37,571 nt of DNA from an uncultured Clostridia bacterium (lineage in GTDB: Bacteria > Bacillota > Clostridia > Oscillospirales > UBA644). Position numbers and translations under genes: made by a program. Shown in pieces: positions 8,555 through 15,298 of this stretch (the stretch's first letter is position 1; each line of letters opens with the position of its first letter). The stretch covers positions 1-37,571 of the forward strand of contig CALXAO010000011.1 of NCBI GenBank assembly GCA_944386295.1, given 5' to 3'. Below the pieces are notes generated by a model that did not search any database, was not told the origin of the DNA, and worked only from the letters and a program-made list of their open reading frames with translations.

Positions 8555-9599
8555 ATTGGTTTGTCACATATTAAACCAAGCATATAAAAAAAAATTGACA
8601 GACGGAGAACTTTTTGATCTTTTTTCTCAGCATAAATGTGCAGGACTTCTGTATGAATTATCCTGTCCAAAGGAAAAACAGCAGGAAATTGCTTTTTATA
8701 AAATGCTGAATCGAAATATAATTTATGTTCGGTATCAGAGCTGTGCTTCCATTTTTACGCAATTAGAAAAACAAAAAATCCCCTATGCGGTAATAAAAGG
8801 AGCAGTGTTATCCTTGTCTTTATATGGAAACGCCTTTGTGCGGAGATCCGGGGATATTGATCTTCTAATCTGTCGCAATGACGCAGATCGGATAAAGCAG
8901 CTGCTTTTATCCGAGGGATTTATCCAAGGTCGAATTACAGAGCAGGGAATTGTTCCGTTTTCACGGTATGAACTACTCTATTATACAGCACAAACCCATC
9001 AGCTTGCACCGTTTATTCGAAAAACAAACAATCCGCTTTGTCCATATGTTAATGTAGATGTTAATTTTGATCTTCTTTGGGGAGAAGCGAACAGATCCCT
9101 TACTATGGATTTTGTTCTCTCCAAGACCGAATTGGTATCGATTTGTAATGTCACAGTGCGAAAACTGAAAACAGAAATGGAATTTATTTCTCTATGCCTG
9201 CATCATTATAAGGATATGAATTCTCTTTATCTTCTTTACAAAGGAAAATTAAAACTAGGACTGTTTTGCGATCTTTACGCTTATCTTTCTAATGCCGCTC
9301 CAGATCCAAAGCATCTCGCAGAATTGTGTGATACATTGTCAGTTTCCTTGTATGTAAAAAAATGTATTTCAGATACAGAAAAGGTTTTTGGTAAGAATAC
9401 GTTGACCCAGCGGTATCTACAATACCTGCATTGTCCAAATCTACCCGATACTTATGGTCTTGCAAAAACAGAGATACATCCTTGGCCTTTTGCTTTACCG
9501 GAACGTCTTTTTGTTGATATTCGTTCTTATTTTGATCAAACATTATCTTTGGAGGAAAAAGAAAAAATCAAGCTAAACAACACAGTTATGATGTTATAA
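8538..9599 (+). CDS. Nucleotidyltransferase family protein (NTP_transf_5-like)
   Basis: This 353-residue protein carries the pattern of the family-5 nucleotidyltransferases: 'VIKGAVLS' (Lys87-Gly88), then 'YGNAFVRRSGDIDLLI' (96-111), with Asp106 and Asp108 as likely metal ligands. Members sit beside HprK-like kinases in lasso peptide clusters, and in pseudomycoidin such a protein was linked to decoration of the phosphorylated peptide (recalled knowledge). By analogy it may act on a phosphate or on the glyceryl/ACP chemistry encoded upstream, but this is inference. The start overlaps the FkbH gene by 17 bp. It is the last gene of the operon, and a hairpin follows 49 bp after the stop. Confidence 0.8.
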   Translation: MNKILELVCHILNQAYKKKLTDGELFDLFSQHKCAGLLYELSCPKEKQQEIAFYKMLNRNIIYVRYQSCASIFTQLEKQKIPYAVIKGAVLSLSLYGNAFVRRSGDIDLLICRNDADRIKQLLLSEGFIQGRITEQGIVPFSRYELLYYTAQTHQLAPFIRKTNNPLCPYVNVDVNFDLLWGEANRSLTMDFVLSKTELVSICNVTVRKLKTEMEFISLCLHHYKDMNSLYLLYKGKLKLGLFCDLYAYLSNAAPDPKHLAELCDTLSVSLYVKKCISDTEKVFGKNTLTQRYLQYLHCPNLPDTYGLAKTEIHPWPFALPERLFVDIRSYFDQTLSLEEKEKIKLNNTVMML

Positions 9600-9648
9600 A
9601 ATTTTTTTGCGGAAAGCGCTCAATTATTACAATTACCTGCACTTAAAT

Positions 9649-9703
9649 AAACAACACCATTGATATCCGAACCATAAAGATTCAAATATCAATGGTGTTG
9701 TTT
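9649..9703. terminator. Long perfect hairpin after the biosynthetic operon
   Basis: Two 18-bp arms (9649-9666 and 9686-9703) are perfectly complementary and contain ACAACACCATTGATAT and its complement, separated by 19 bp. It ends in TTT on the plus strand and AAA precedes it, so it can act in both directions. It probably terminates the operon. A closely related hairpin lies about 290 bp further on. Confidence 0.6.
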
Positions 9704-9936
9704 AATGCCTAAGCCACATGAAAAAGATATTTTTGCGTTTTCGGAGGTGGGAGTTGAACTCTTGCATTGAATAGGACATTGAAAAGAGCAATAAGAAAAC
9801 ATTCAGGAGAGAAGTGCTTTCGCAGCGTATACGAAATCAGACACAGGGGAGGCGAGTCTGCCCGTTTTATTTTTTCTTTCGTCAATTTGAATAAAAAGCG
9901 AAAATCCCCCAAACCCGCACAAGTACTGACTTTATA
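9704..9936. other. Non-coding stretch between twin hairpins
   Basis: No convincing gene is seen. A 67-codon minus-strand frame (9709-9912) lacks recognisable motifs and a ribosome-binding site. A patch near 9740-9760 (GGAGGTGGGAGTTGAACTC) resembles the T-arm end of a tRNA on the minus strand, but no full cloverleaf can be drawn. The stretch is probably debris of a mobile element. Confidence 0.35.
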
Positions 9937-9993
9937 ACAAAAACACTATTGATGTCCAAAACCTCAGATCTCAATGGTGTTTTTGTTTTTCGG
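9937..9993. terminator. Second hairpin related to 9649-9703
   Basis: Arms 9937-9953 and 9972-9988 pair over 17 bp with one wobble position, followed by TTTTTC on the plus strand. The core 'ACAC(C/T)ATTGAT' repeats that of the first hairpin, so the two look like copies. It faces the 3' end of the minus-strand MATE pseudogene. Confidence 0.55.
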
Positions 9994-10052
9994 CAACTTT
10001 TTTTCCGATAGTTCTGTCGACGATTTCAAACCGACGGTTAATAGTAATAACC

Positions 10053-11424
10053 TTATTCATTAGGTATTGCTTCCTTTAATTTCTTTTTAGTATTTCCGTT
10101 TAATTTCCAGTAGGTAAATATAATAGCCGATAAAACAGCAGTCAAAAGGTCGGATGCTAGCATTGAGTAAAGAACACCGTCAAGTTCAAAGAAAATCGGT
10201 AGCAAAAATGCAAAGCCAACGCCGAACACAACCTCACGCACCATTGAAAGCGTTATTGAAGATATTGCCTTTCCCATAACTTACAAGAATATAAAATACA
10301 AGCAAGGATAATACCCTTAATTGCAAATTCAGTATAGTAGGCACTTTCGTTTGCCGCACCAAAAATGTTGATAATTGTCCACGGAAAGAACTCAACCAAG
10401 ATAAAGCCTATAAGTTCGACTGCCGCTTCTGAAACGAGCAGCATTGTAAAGAGCTTCTTCACTCTCTGTTTAAGGTTATTGTATCCGATAATCGGAATAC
10501 AGCCTGCCGTCATACCTACGATAATGGAAATGACGATTTGGAAAAATTTCGTTACGATATCAACAATCGCCGTCGGAATTTGAGCATACTGCTCCTGTCC
10601 AAAAATCGCGTCCGTTGCACCGTATTTTCGAATCATATTGTTAATTGCCGCTGTAGCTGCAACAAGCGAGATTTGAGAGAGAAAACTGCAAACACAAGCG
10701 AAAGCGTTTGGCTGATAATCTTTCCGCTGAGCTTGAAATCTGTCTTTTTCATTTTGACGATTTTTGTGTAGCAAAGATACCAAATTGCAAGCAAGAATTA
10801 CGGTTGCAATTTGTCCGATAACCGTTGCACTCACCGCACTTACCATCCCCATTTTCGGGCAACCAAACCAACTGTAAATCATAATCAGTCAAGGATAATA
10901 TTGATAACTGTCTCTGTAACGGTAGATACCATTGCAAACTTCAAACTTCCGTCCGCACGGACAACCCTGCCCGAACATATAAAACGGGATACCGAGTGAG
11001 ATCCAAAAGAAATATTCTTTGCTGTGCTTAAAGGTTTCAGCGTTAACTGTACCGCGAACATAGCAATAATTTTGTCCATAAAAATCAAGTAAAATTTCCA
11101 TAAGTCCAATACTTGAAATAATAGAGTTTACCATACTTTTTGAAGCCTTCTCTGGCTTACCCTTGCCAAAACAAAGGCTTACAAAAGCGCGGCAACGTCA
11201 TCAATCATAACCGCAATGGCAAGGGCTATAACCGTTAGAGGGAATACAATGGTATTAGCGACGTTCCCGTAAGAGCCTAAATAATCGGCATTAGCAATAT
11301 AAATTTGGTCAACGATGTTATAAAGTGCGCCTACAAGAAGCGAAAGAATACAAGGAATTGTATATTTGCTCATTAGTTTACGGACCTTTTTAATGGCGAG
11401 AAATGAATTGTAATGTTTTTCCAT
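10053..11424 (-). pseudogene. MATE family multidrug efflux transporter, multiply frameshifted
   Basis: Fragments in different minus-strand frames together cover a MATE transporter of about 455 codons. The N-terminus starts at ATG 11424 behind AGGAGGT and shows 'IPCILSLLVGALYNIVDQIYI'-type sequence. The middle (about 10885-11180) shows 'HSKEYFFWISLGIPFYMFGQG', then the large fragment 10253-10882, then the C-terminus ending at 10053. At least three frame changes are needed, near 11190, 10885 and 10265, plus small indels, so this is a decayed gene and not a single sequencing error. Its AT-rich codon use differs from the core genes downstream of 12796. It once exported cationic drugs or metabolites by Na+ or H+ antiport (family knowledge). 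Confidence 0.85.
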
Positions 11425-11450
11425 ATTCAGATTACCTCCTATTTTCAGCA

Positions 11451-11491
11451 AAAAATAATGCGTAAACCCAGTTAGACTGGGCTTACGCATT
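11451..11491 (-). terminator. Minus-strand hairpin with T-run before the MATE pseudogene
   Basis: Arms 11457-11471 and 11477-11491 (AATGCGTAAACCCAG and its near complement, one mismatch) enclose a 5-base loop. On the minus strand the hairpin is followed by ATTATTTTTT. It lies only about 27 bp before the MATE start, so it may be an attenuator in the leader or the terminator of a lost upstream gene. Confidence 0.6.
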
Positions 11492-11744
11492 CTCTGCTCG
11501 ACTTATGTATTATAATATTGCTGAATCAAAAAATTTTCGAGGATTTTTTTCAAAAATTTGCGTGAAATTTTCTTCAAAAAATGCTATAATTATAATGTAG
11601 CAAAGCTATCAGGAGAGTGCTTTACAGCACCGATTTACAGCGGCAGCTGGTATTTCGGAACGCACAATTTCGCTTGAACATCTCTCTGCATTATGGGTCT
11701 AATCTATTCTGCCGAAATGTATTGTACCAAAGGAGGTGTGTCAA
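11492..11744. other. Leader/intergenic region with tandem TATAAT and a decayed frame
   Basis: Two adjacent TATAAT hexamers (11585-11596) could serve as -10 elements, but no good -35 is present. A plus-strand frame from about 11648 reads 'GISERTISLEHLSALWV' before a stop, then 'LPKCIVPKEV' up to the next gene. This looks like a remnant of a small helix-turn-helix-type protein, but the match is weak. Confidence 0.3.
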
Positions 11745-11993
11745 GTGAAAAGAGTAAAAGCGGCCTGTATTCTTCAAACATTGGTTTTCGCTCAGAAGTC
11801 TGAAATGGGTTATTCCAAAGAGAGAGCACTTCAAATCAATCACGAAGAAATCGAGCATTACAAGAAAAGCCTTGAGCGTGCTAAAACAAGATATGTTATC
11901 GTTAATGAAGCAGAGCAAGAGGACGGATCTATCGTTGTTCATGTTAAGAAACAGTACAACGATAAGGCTGATGTATCCGAATATTTCAATTAA
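11745..11993 (+). CDS. Small conserved-looking protein of unknown function
   Basis: This 82-residue protein starts at GTG 11745. AGGAGG at 11731-11736 lies 8 bp upstream, and a GTG at 11736 overlaps that site and is rejected. The sequence is hydrophilic with a probable central helix ('EEIEHYKKSLERAKTRY') and a short C-terminal beta section ('GSIVVHVKKQYN'). No catalytic motif, signal peptide or membrane segment is seen. It is followed by a hairpin and a second small gene. Good initiation signals and codon usage support a real gene, but its function is unknown. It lies in a decayed accessory region and may be cargo of a mobile element. Confidence 0.65.
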   Translation: MKRVKAACILQTLVFAQKSEMGYSKERALQINHEEIEHYKKSLERAKTRYVIVNEAEQEDGSIVVHVKKQYNDKADVSEYFN

Positions 11994-11998
11994 TACAC

Positions 11999-12034
11999 AG
12001 CCGTCCGAGTTGATTCGGACGGCTCGTTCTTTCT
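11999..12034 (+). terminator. Intrinsic terminator between two small genes
   Basis: Perfect 10-bp arms AGCCGTCCGA (11999-12008) and TCGGACGGCT (12015-12024) enclose a 6-base loop, followed by the T-rich CGTTCTTTCT. The tail is weak, so some read-through into the next gene is likely. Confidence 0.7.
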
Positions 12035-12051
12035 AAAGGAGAGAACACACA

Positions 12052-12306
12052 ATGACGCAGTTAGAACTTATCCGAGAGCAGATTAAGCAGCTCTATAAAA
12101 TCAATCCTAATATCCATTTGAATGTATTTCTGAAAAATCCGAGAATAACACTTGAGAATACTAACGCAAAAATTACGGGCGTTTATCCGCATATATTTCA
12201 GGTTGAGGAATATACAAGCGGAAAACCAAAACAACACACTTTACAATACACAGATGTGTTGATTAAAAACATTGTTATTTTAGAACTTGAAAAAGGCAAG
12301 GAGTGA
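12052..12306 (+). CDS. Veg-like small protein
   Basis: This 84-residue protein has a short N-terminal helix ('LIREQIKQLY') followed by a beta-rich part: 'ITGVYPHIFQVEEY' and 'LQYTDVLIKNIVIL'. This matches the 'GvlxEtYPxvFvV...YsYxDvLT' pattern of the Veg family of small Sm-fold-like proteins in Firmicutes. Veg of Bacillus affects biofilm formation (family knowledge); a role here cannot be inferred. AAAGGAGAG (12035-12043) stands 8 bp before ATG 12052. The stop codon lies at the loop edge of a strong terminator. The gene is AT-rich like its neighbours. Confidence 0.65.
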   Translation: MTQLELIREQIKQLYKINPNIHLNVFLKNPRITLENTNAKITGVYPHIFQVEEYTSGKPKQHTLQYTDVLIKNIVILELEKGKE

Positions 12307-12328
12307 TTGGCTCCTTGCCTTTTATTTT
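12291..12328 (+). terminator. Intrinsic terminator overlapping the Veg-like stop codon
   Basis: Perfect 13-bp arms AAAAGGCAAGGAG (12291-12303) and CTCCTTGCCTTTT (12311-12323) flank a loop that contains the TGA stop. TTTTATTTT follows. Confidence 0.85.
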
Positions 12329-12461
12329 AGTTGTAGATTAAGTTTAAATTAACAATTTCAGTTGCTCTGTTTCGGATGTTGTTCATACGACTAATCCATT
12401 TCATTTGATTTTCAGTCTTGAGTGTTTCGGTTACATTTTTTTCGGCAGGCAATGTGAAATT
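12327..12461 (-). pseudogene. TnpV transposon protein, 3' remnant
   Basis: Reading the minus strand from about 12461 to the TAA at 12327-12329 gives 'NFTLPAEKNVTETLK', then 'TENQMKWISRMNNIRNRATE' and 'IVNLNLIYN'. This is the C-terminal end of the TnpV family carried by Clostridia conjugative/mobilizable elements, with its typical 'KxENQMxWxxxMNNIxNRAxEIIxxELIY' ending. No start codon or N-terminal half is present. It shows that a mobile element was once inserted near the 3' end of the tRNA-Val gene. Confidence 0.7.
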
Positions 12462-12619
12462 GGGCAAAACATAATTTCCTTGTTGTGTGTGCTGCCTGTT
12501 TGCTCGAATAATTATTTTTCCATTGGATTTATCATCCTGTGTTTTAATGTGATTTCATTTTACAGGAAGGTAAAAGATAATACGAATGTACCAATTTTTA
12601 GGTATAAAAAGCCGCCTGC
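12462..12619. other. AT-rich stretch without a recognisable gene
   Basis: A 74-codon plus-strand frame crosses this stretch but has no ribosome-binding site and no family resemblance. It is probably the further decayed part of the element that left the TnpV remnant. Confidence 0.3.
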
Positions 12620-12646
12620 AAAAAAGTAGGTGTTCGTCCAACACCT
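12620..12646 (-). terminator. Terminator of the tRNA-Val gene
   Basis: On the minus strand AGGTGTT/AACACCT (12640-12646 and 12628-12634) forms a stem-loop followed by ACTTTTTTG. It starts a few bases after the CCA end of the tRNA. Confidence 0.75.
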
Positions 12647-12649
12647 GTC

Positions 12650-12726
12650 TGGTGGGGACAAGGGGACTCGAACCCTTGACCTCTCGCATGTGAAGCGAGC
12701 GCTCTAACCAGCTGAGCTATGCCCCC
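12650..12726 (-). tRNA. tRNA-Val (CAC)
   Basis: The minus strand reads GGGGGCA...TGTCCCC-A-CCA with a complete cloverleaf: acceptor stem with one G-T pair, D-arm AGCTCAGCTGGTTAGAGC, anticodon stem CTCGC/GCGAG around the loop TTCACAT (anticodon CAC), and T-arm with GGTTCGAGTCC. CCA is encoded. It decodes GUG valine codons. The 3' end faces the decayed accessory region, as expected for a tRNA used as an integration site. Confidence 0.97.
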
Positions 12727-12745
12727 AAGATCAATTTACCCGTAT

Positions 12746-12774
12746 AGTATACCATATTTCGCAACGAATGACAA
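12746..12774 (-). promoter_or_regulatory. tRNA-Val promoter
   Basis: On the minus strand TTGTCA (12769-12774) and TATACT (12746-12751) are 17 bp apart. The -10 lies about 20 bp before the tRNA 5' end. Confidence 0.8.
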
Positions 12775-12795
12775 GAGGGGGAATGTAAAAAAAGT

Positions 12796-13470
12796 TCAAC
12801 TTTTTCCTTGGGAAGTCCGGGAGTCCATCCATCCGGCAAGAGAAACGTACAGAAAAATCAACATTATTCCCATTAGAAGCCCACCCAGAATATCCGTGAT
12901 CCAATGGACACCCGACAGGGTACGACTGAAAACACCGACAGCAGCAAGAAACCAAAATAAAACCATTGCTATTCGATTTTTGGCTTTACCGGGGATAAGC
13001 CGACCCAACTGAAGAGGCGCCGTTCCGAAAACACAAAGCATCAGTAATGTGTGGGAAGAGGGATAGGAAGCTTCCAGCAAGCCATCGGTAAACACCGGGC
13101 GAAAGTTAACAACAAACAGCTCAAAGCCCACATACAACACGGCCATAGCCCCATAAACCAGAGCCAAAGCAAAAAAGCCCCGGTTTACCGCCTGTAGGCG
13201 CCGGTGCCAAATCCATTGAATCAGTCCAACCAAGCCAAACCCCAGAGCAACAGCAACTGCCAACAGGCCCAAAAACGCACTGACAGATTTCCAAAAAGCA
13301 CTGGTTCCAAAAAAATCGGCAGCGGACCGATTGAGTGCCCCAAAGCCAACCAGAGAGTGCGACGGTCCCACCGGGAGCACGTCCACAGTTTTTACCAAAA
13401 GCGTAAATAAAACCGATCCCACAAAAAACAGTCCGGTAAACCCAAAATTCCGTTTGCAATTCTGCTGCAT
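12796..13470 (-). CDS. PAP2 superfamily membrane phosphatase
   Basis: This 224-residue integral membrane protein has about six hydrophobic segments and the three PAP2 motifs: 'NFRP' (122-125) as the end of motif 1, 'YPSSH' (136-140, His140) as motif 2, and 'SRTLSGVHWITD' (182-193, with Arg183, His189 and Asp193) as motif 3. The Lys that normally begins motif 1 (KX6RP) is Glu117, a change at a phosphate-binding position that may alter activity. The family dephosphorylates lipid phosphates such as undecaprenyl-PP or phosphatidic acid at the membrane. The start ATG 13470 follows a GGAAGAGGA stretch. It lies downstream of rpmE behind a terminator, so it may have its own weak promoter. Confidence 0.88.
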   Translation of the reverse strand: MQQNCKRNFGFTGLFFVGSVLFTLLVKTVDVLPVGPSHSLVGFGALNRSAADFFGTSAFWKSVSAFLGLLAVAVALGFGLVGLIQWIWHRRLQAVNRGFFALALVYGAMAVLYVGFELFVVNFRPVFTDGLLEASYPSSHTLLMLCVFGTAPLQLGRLIPGKAKNRIAMVLFWFLAAVGVFSRTLSGVHWITDILGGLLMGIMLIFLYVSLAGWMDSRTSQGKS

Positions 13471-13490
13471 ACTTATTCCTCTTCCTGTAC

Positions 13491-13522
13491 AAAAAGCAGA
13501 AGGGACACCCCGTGCCCCCTCT
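13491..13522 (-). terminator. Terminator after rpmE
   Basis: Just after the rpmE stop on the minus strand, CAGA/TCTG, GGG/CCC and CAC/GTG pair into a slightly bulged hairpin, followed by CTTTTTG. Confidence 0.7.
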
Positions 13523-13525
13523 GTT

Positions 13526-13726
13526 TTATTTCAGATTGAATCTCTTCTTGAATCTGTCCACACGTCCGCCGGTATCGACGAGCTTCTGCTTGCCGGTAAA
13601 GTAAGGATGGCAGCTAGAACAAATTTCCACACGGATATCCTTTTGGGTAGAACGGGTGTGGATCACATTGCCGCAGACGCAAGTGATGGTCGCATCCTCG
13701 TAAACGGGATGAATTCCGTCCTTCAT
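13526..13726 (-). CDS. rpmE: 50S ribosomal protein L31
   Basis: This 66-residue protein has the zinc-binding form of L31: Cys16, Cys18, Cys36 and Cys39 ('TCVCGN' and '[14 protein letters not shown]'). Length and C-terminus ('[11 protein letters not shown]') are typical. It binds the large subunit at the central protuberance. The zinc-containing type is usually replaced by a Cys-free paralogue under zinc limitation in bacteria that have both; no second copy is in the window. It has its own consensus-like promoter at 13783-13811 and its own terminator. Confidence 0.97.
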   Translation of the reverse strand: MKDGIHPVYEDATITCVCGNVIHTRSTQKDIRVEICSSCHPYFTGKQKLVDTGGRVDRFKKRFNLK

Positions 13727-13782
13727 CTATTTTCTCAGTCCTTTCCAAGGCCGCAGGGGCGCATAATTTTACATTGTAGTTT

Positions 13783-13811
13783 ATTATAGCACACTTTCCG
13801 CGGAATTGCAA
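13783..13811 (-). promoter_or_regulatory. rpmE promoter
   Basis: On the minus strand TTGCAA (13806-13811) and TATAAT (13783-13788) are separated by 17 bp, with TGTGC before the -10. The start codon of rpmE lies about 57 bp downstream. Confidence 0.8.
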
Positions 13812-13836
13812 GGGCTGTAACATTTTTTTCAGAAAT

Positions 13837-14325
13837 TCAAACAGCTTTAATACCAAAACCCCGTTCCAGTACTTCTAGAGCTGCCGAATACCGAGAACCG
13901 TCCACCAGACAGGAAATCCGAGTTTCAGAAGTAGTAATCAGTTTCAGGTCAATGCCGAAATCGGCAAACACCCCGAACACAAAAGCCGCAGTTCCGCAGC
14001 AGAACTTCATTTTTTCACCGGACAGGGTAATTCGACAATTGCCGGTATCTACCTCCGGCAAAAGCTCTCCAAGGGTCCGAAGTTTGCCGATAGAAGCTAG
14101 AAGCACCGGAAGATCCTCGTCAGCAGCAGAAAACCGCAGGGTCCGAAGCCCTGACACACCCCGAGCTGACAGGGAAATCATATCCACATGGATTCCATCT
14201 TCAGCCAGCAGGGAAAACAGCTGTCCCGGCACTGTGGATCCGGTAGGAAGGTCCCGCAGACTGATAAGGGTTACGCCGGGGGTTACGGTTACCCCAGTGA
14301 TAATTTCTCTTACATGAAACTGCAT
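13837..14325 (-). CDS. ACT-domain protein, aspartokinase regulatory-domain-like
   Basis: This 162-residue protein resembles the tandem ACT regulatory part of aspartokinase without a kinase domain. 'GVTVTPGVTLISLRDLP' and 'LFSLLAEDGIHVDMISLS' form one ACT unit, and 'FGVFADFGIDLKLITTSETRISCLVD' forms the second. It is the last gene of an operon with asd and dapA, which start the lysine/diaminopimelate branch. It might therefore sense lysine, threonine or another amino acid and act on a separate aspartokinase, but this is inference. It begins at ATG 14325, 15 bp after dapA, with GGGAGAAG upstream. Confidence 0.8.
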   Translation of the reverse strand: MQFHVREIITGVTVTPGVTLISLRDLPTGSTVPGQLFSLLAEDGIHVDMISLSARGVSGLRTLRFSAADEDLPVLLASIGKLRTLGELLPEVDTGNCRITLSGEKMKFCCGTAAFVFGVFADFGIDLKLITTSETRISCLVDGSRYSAALEVLERGFGIKAV

Positions 14326-14340
14326 TGATCTTCTCCCTTC

Positions 14341-15234
14341 TCAGGAACAAAGGGCATACCGGCACAACACCTGACGCAGCCGCTCCCGGTTTGTCTCCGA
14401 AAGCTCGCATAGAGGCAGGCGGCAAGAACCGACCGAACGGCCCATAAGGGCCAAGGCGGCTTTCACCGGAATGGGGTTTACCTCGCAGAACAGGGCATCA
14501 ATAAGGTCCATCAGACCAATTTGCGCCCGAGCGCTACCCTTCACGTCCCCTTCAAAAAACTTCATACACACAGTATGCACCCGGTCGGGCACAATATTCG
14601 AGGCAACCGAAATCACTCCCATGGCCCCCAGAGACAACATAGGTGTAATCAAAGCATCGTCCCCCGAATAGACGACCAGATTTTCTCCGCACAAGCGGAC
14701 AGTCCGAGCCACCGCCGCCAAGTCGCCGGAGGCCTCTTTAACTGCAACAATATTCTCTGTTTCCGCCAAGACAGCATAGGTTTCCGGGTGGATACCTACC
14801 CCAGTTCGGGAGGGCACGTTGTAAAGAATCAAAGGTAAGGCCGTGCTTGCAGCCACCGTCCAGTAATGCCGGATTAACCCCTCCTGGGTTGTTTTATTGT
14901 AATAGGGAGTAACCACCAGTCCTCCATCGGCCCCTGCAGCTTCCGCCTGACGTGCCAAACGGCAGGCCCGGGCAGTGTCGTTGCTGCCACACCCGGCAAT
15001 GACCGGCACCCGGCCGGCCACTTTATATACCGTCCGACGAATAATTTCAGCCTGTTCCTCCTCAGTCAGCGTAGAAGCCTCGCCGGTGGTTCCACACACA
15101 ATTAGGGCATCGGACCCGCCGGCAATCTGAGTTTCAGTCAATTCCTCTAGACGGGAATAATCTACCTCTCCACTGTCCAAAAAGGGGGTGACTAAAGCCA
15201 CCCCCGCACCGACAAAAATCGGTTGCTTGCTCAA
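14341..15234 (-). CDS. dapA: 4-hydroxy-tetrahydrodipicolinate synthase
   Basis: This 297-residue enzyme condenses pyruvate and aspartate semialdehyde. Visible landmarks are 'CGTTGE' (47-52, the active-site Thr pair), 'TPYYNK' (109-114), 'LYNVPSRTG' (Tyr138, Arg143) and 'AVKEASGD' with the Schiff-base Lys166. All catalytic positions are kept. The start appears to be TTG 15234, preceded by GAAAGGAAA; the nearby ATG is out of frame. It is the middle gene of the asd-dapA-ACT operon. Its product feeds both diaminopimelate for the cell wall and, through dpaAB at 28-29.5 kb, spore dipicolinate. Confidence 0.96.
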   Translation of the reverse strand: MSKQPIFVGAGVALVTPFLDSGEVDYSRLEELTETQIAGGSDALIVCGTTGEASTLTEEEQAEIIRRTVYKVAGRVPVIAGCGSNDTARACRLARQAEAAGADGGLVVTPYYNKTTQEGLIRHYWTVAASTALPLILYNVPSRTGVGIHPETYAVLAETENIVAVKEASGDLAAVARTVRLCGENLVVYSGDDALITPMLSLGAMGVISVASNIVPDRVHTVCMKFFEGDVKGSARAQIGLMDLIDALFCEVNPIPVKAALALMGRSVGSCRLPLCELSETNRERLRQVLCRYALCS

Positions 15235-15298
15235 TTCGTACCATTTCCTTTCTTACCAAAGAATTTGGGAAAGAAGCGGCACTTTTTTATTTCGGAAT

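Noticed and set aside
9740-9765. tRNA T-arm-like sequence on the minus strand
   Set aside because: GAGTTCAACTC could be a T-loop, but no acceptor, D-arm or anticodon stem can be built around it.
9709-9912. 67-codon minus-strand ORF between the twin hairpins
   Set aside because: It has no ribosome-binding site, no family resemblance and poor codon pattern; it lies within debris that includes a tRNA-like patch.
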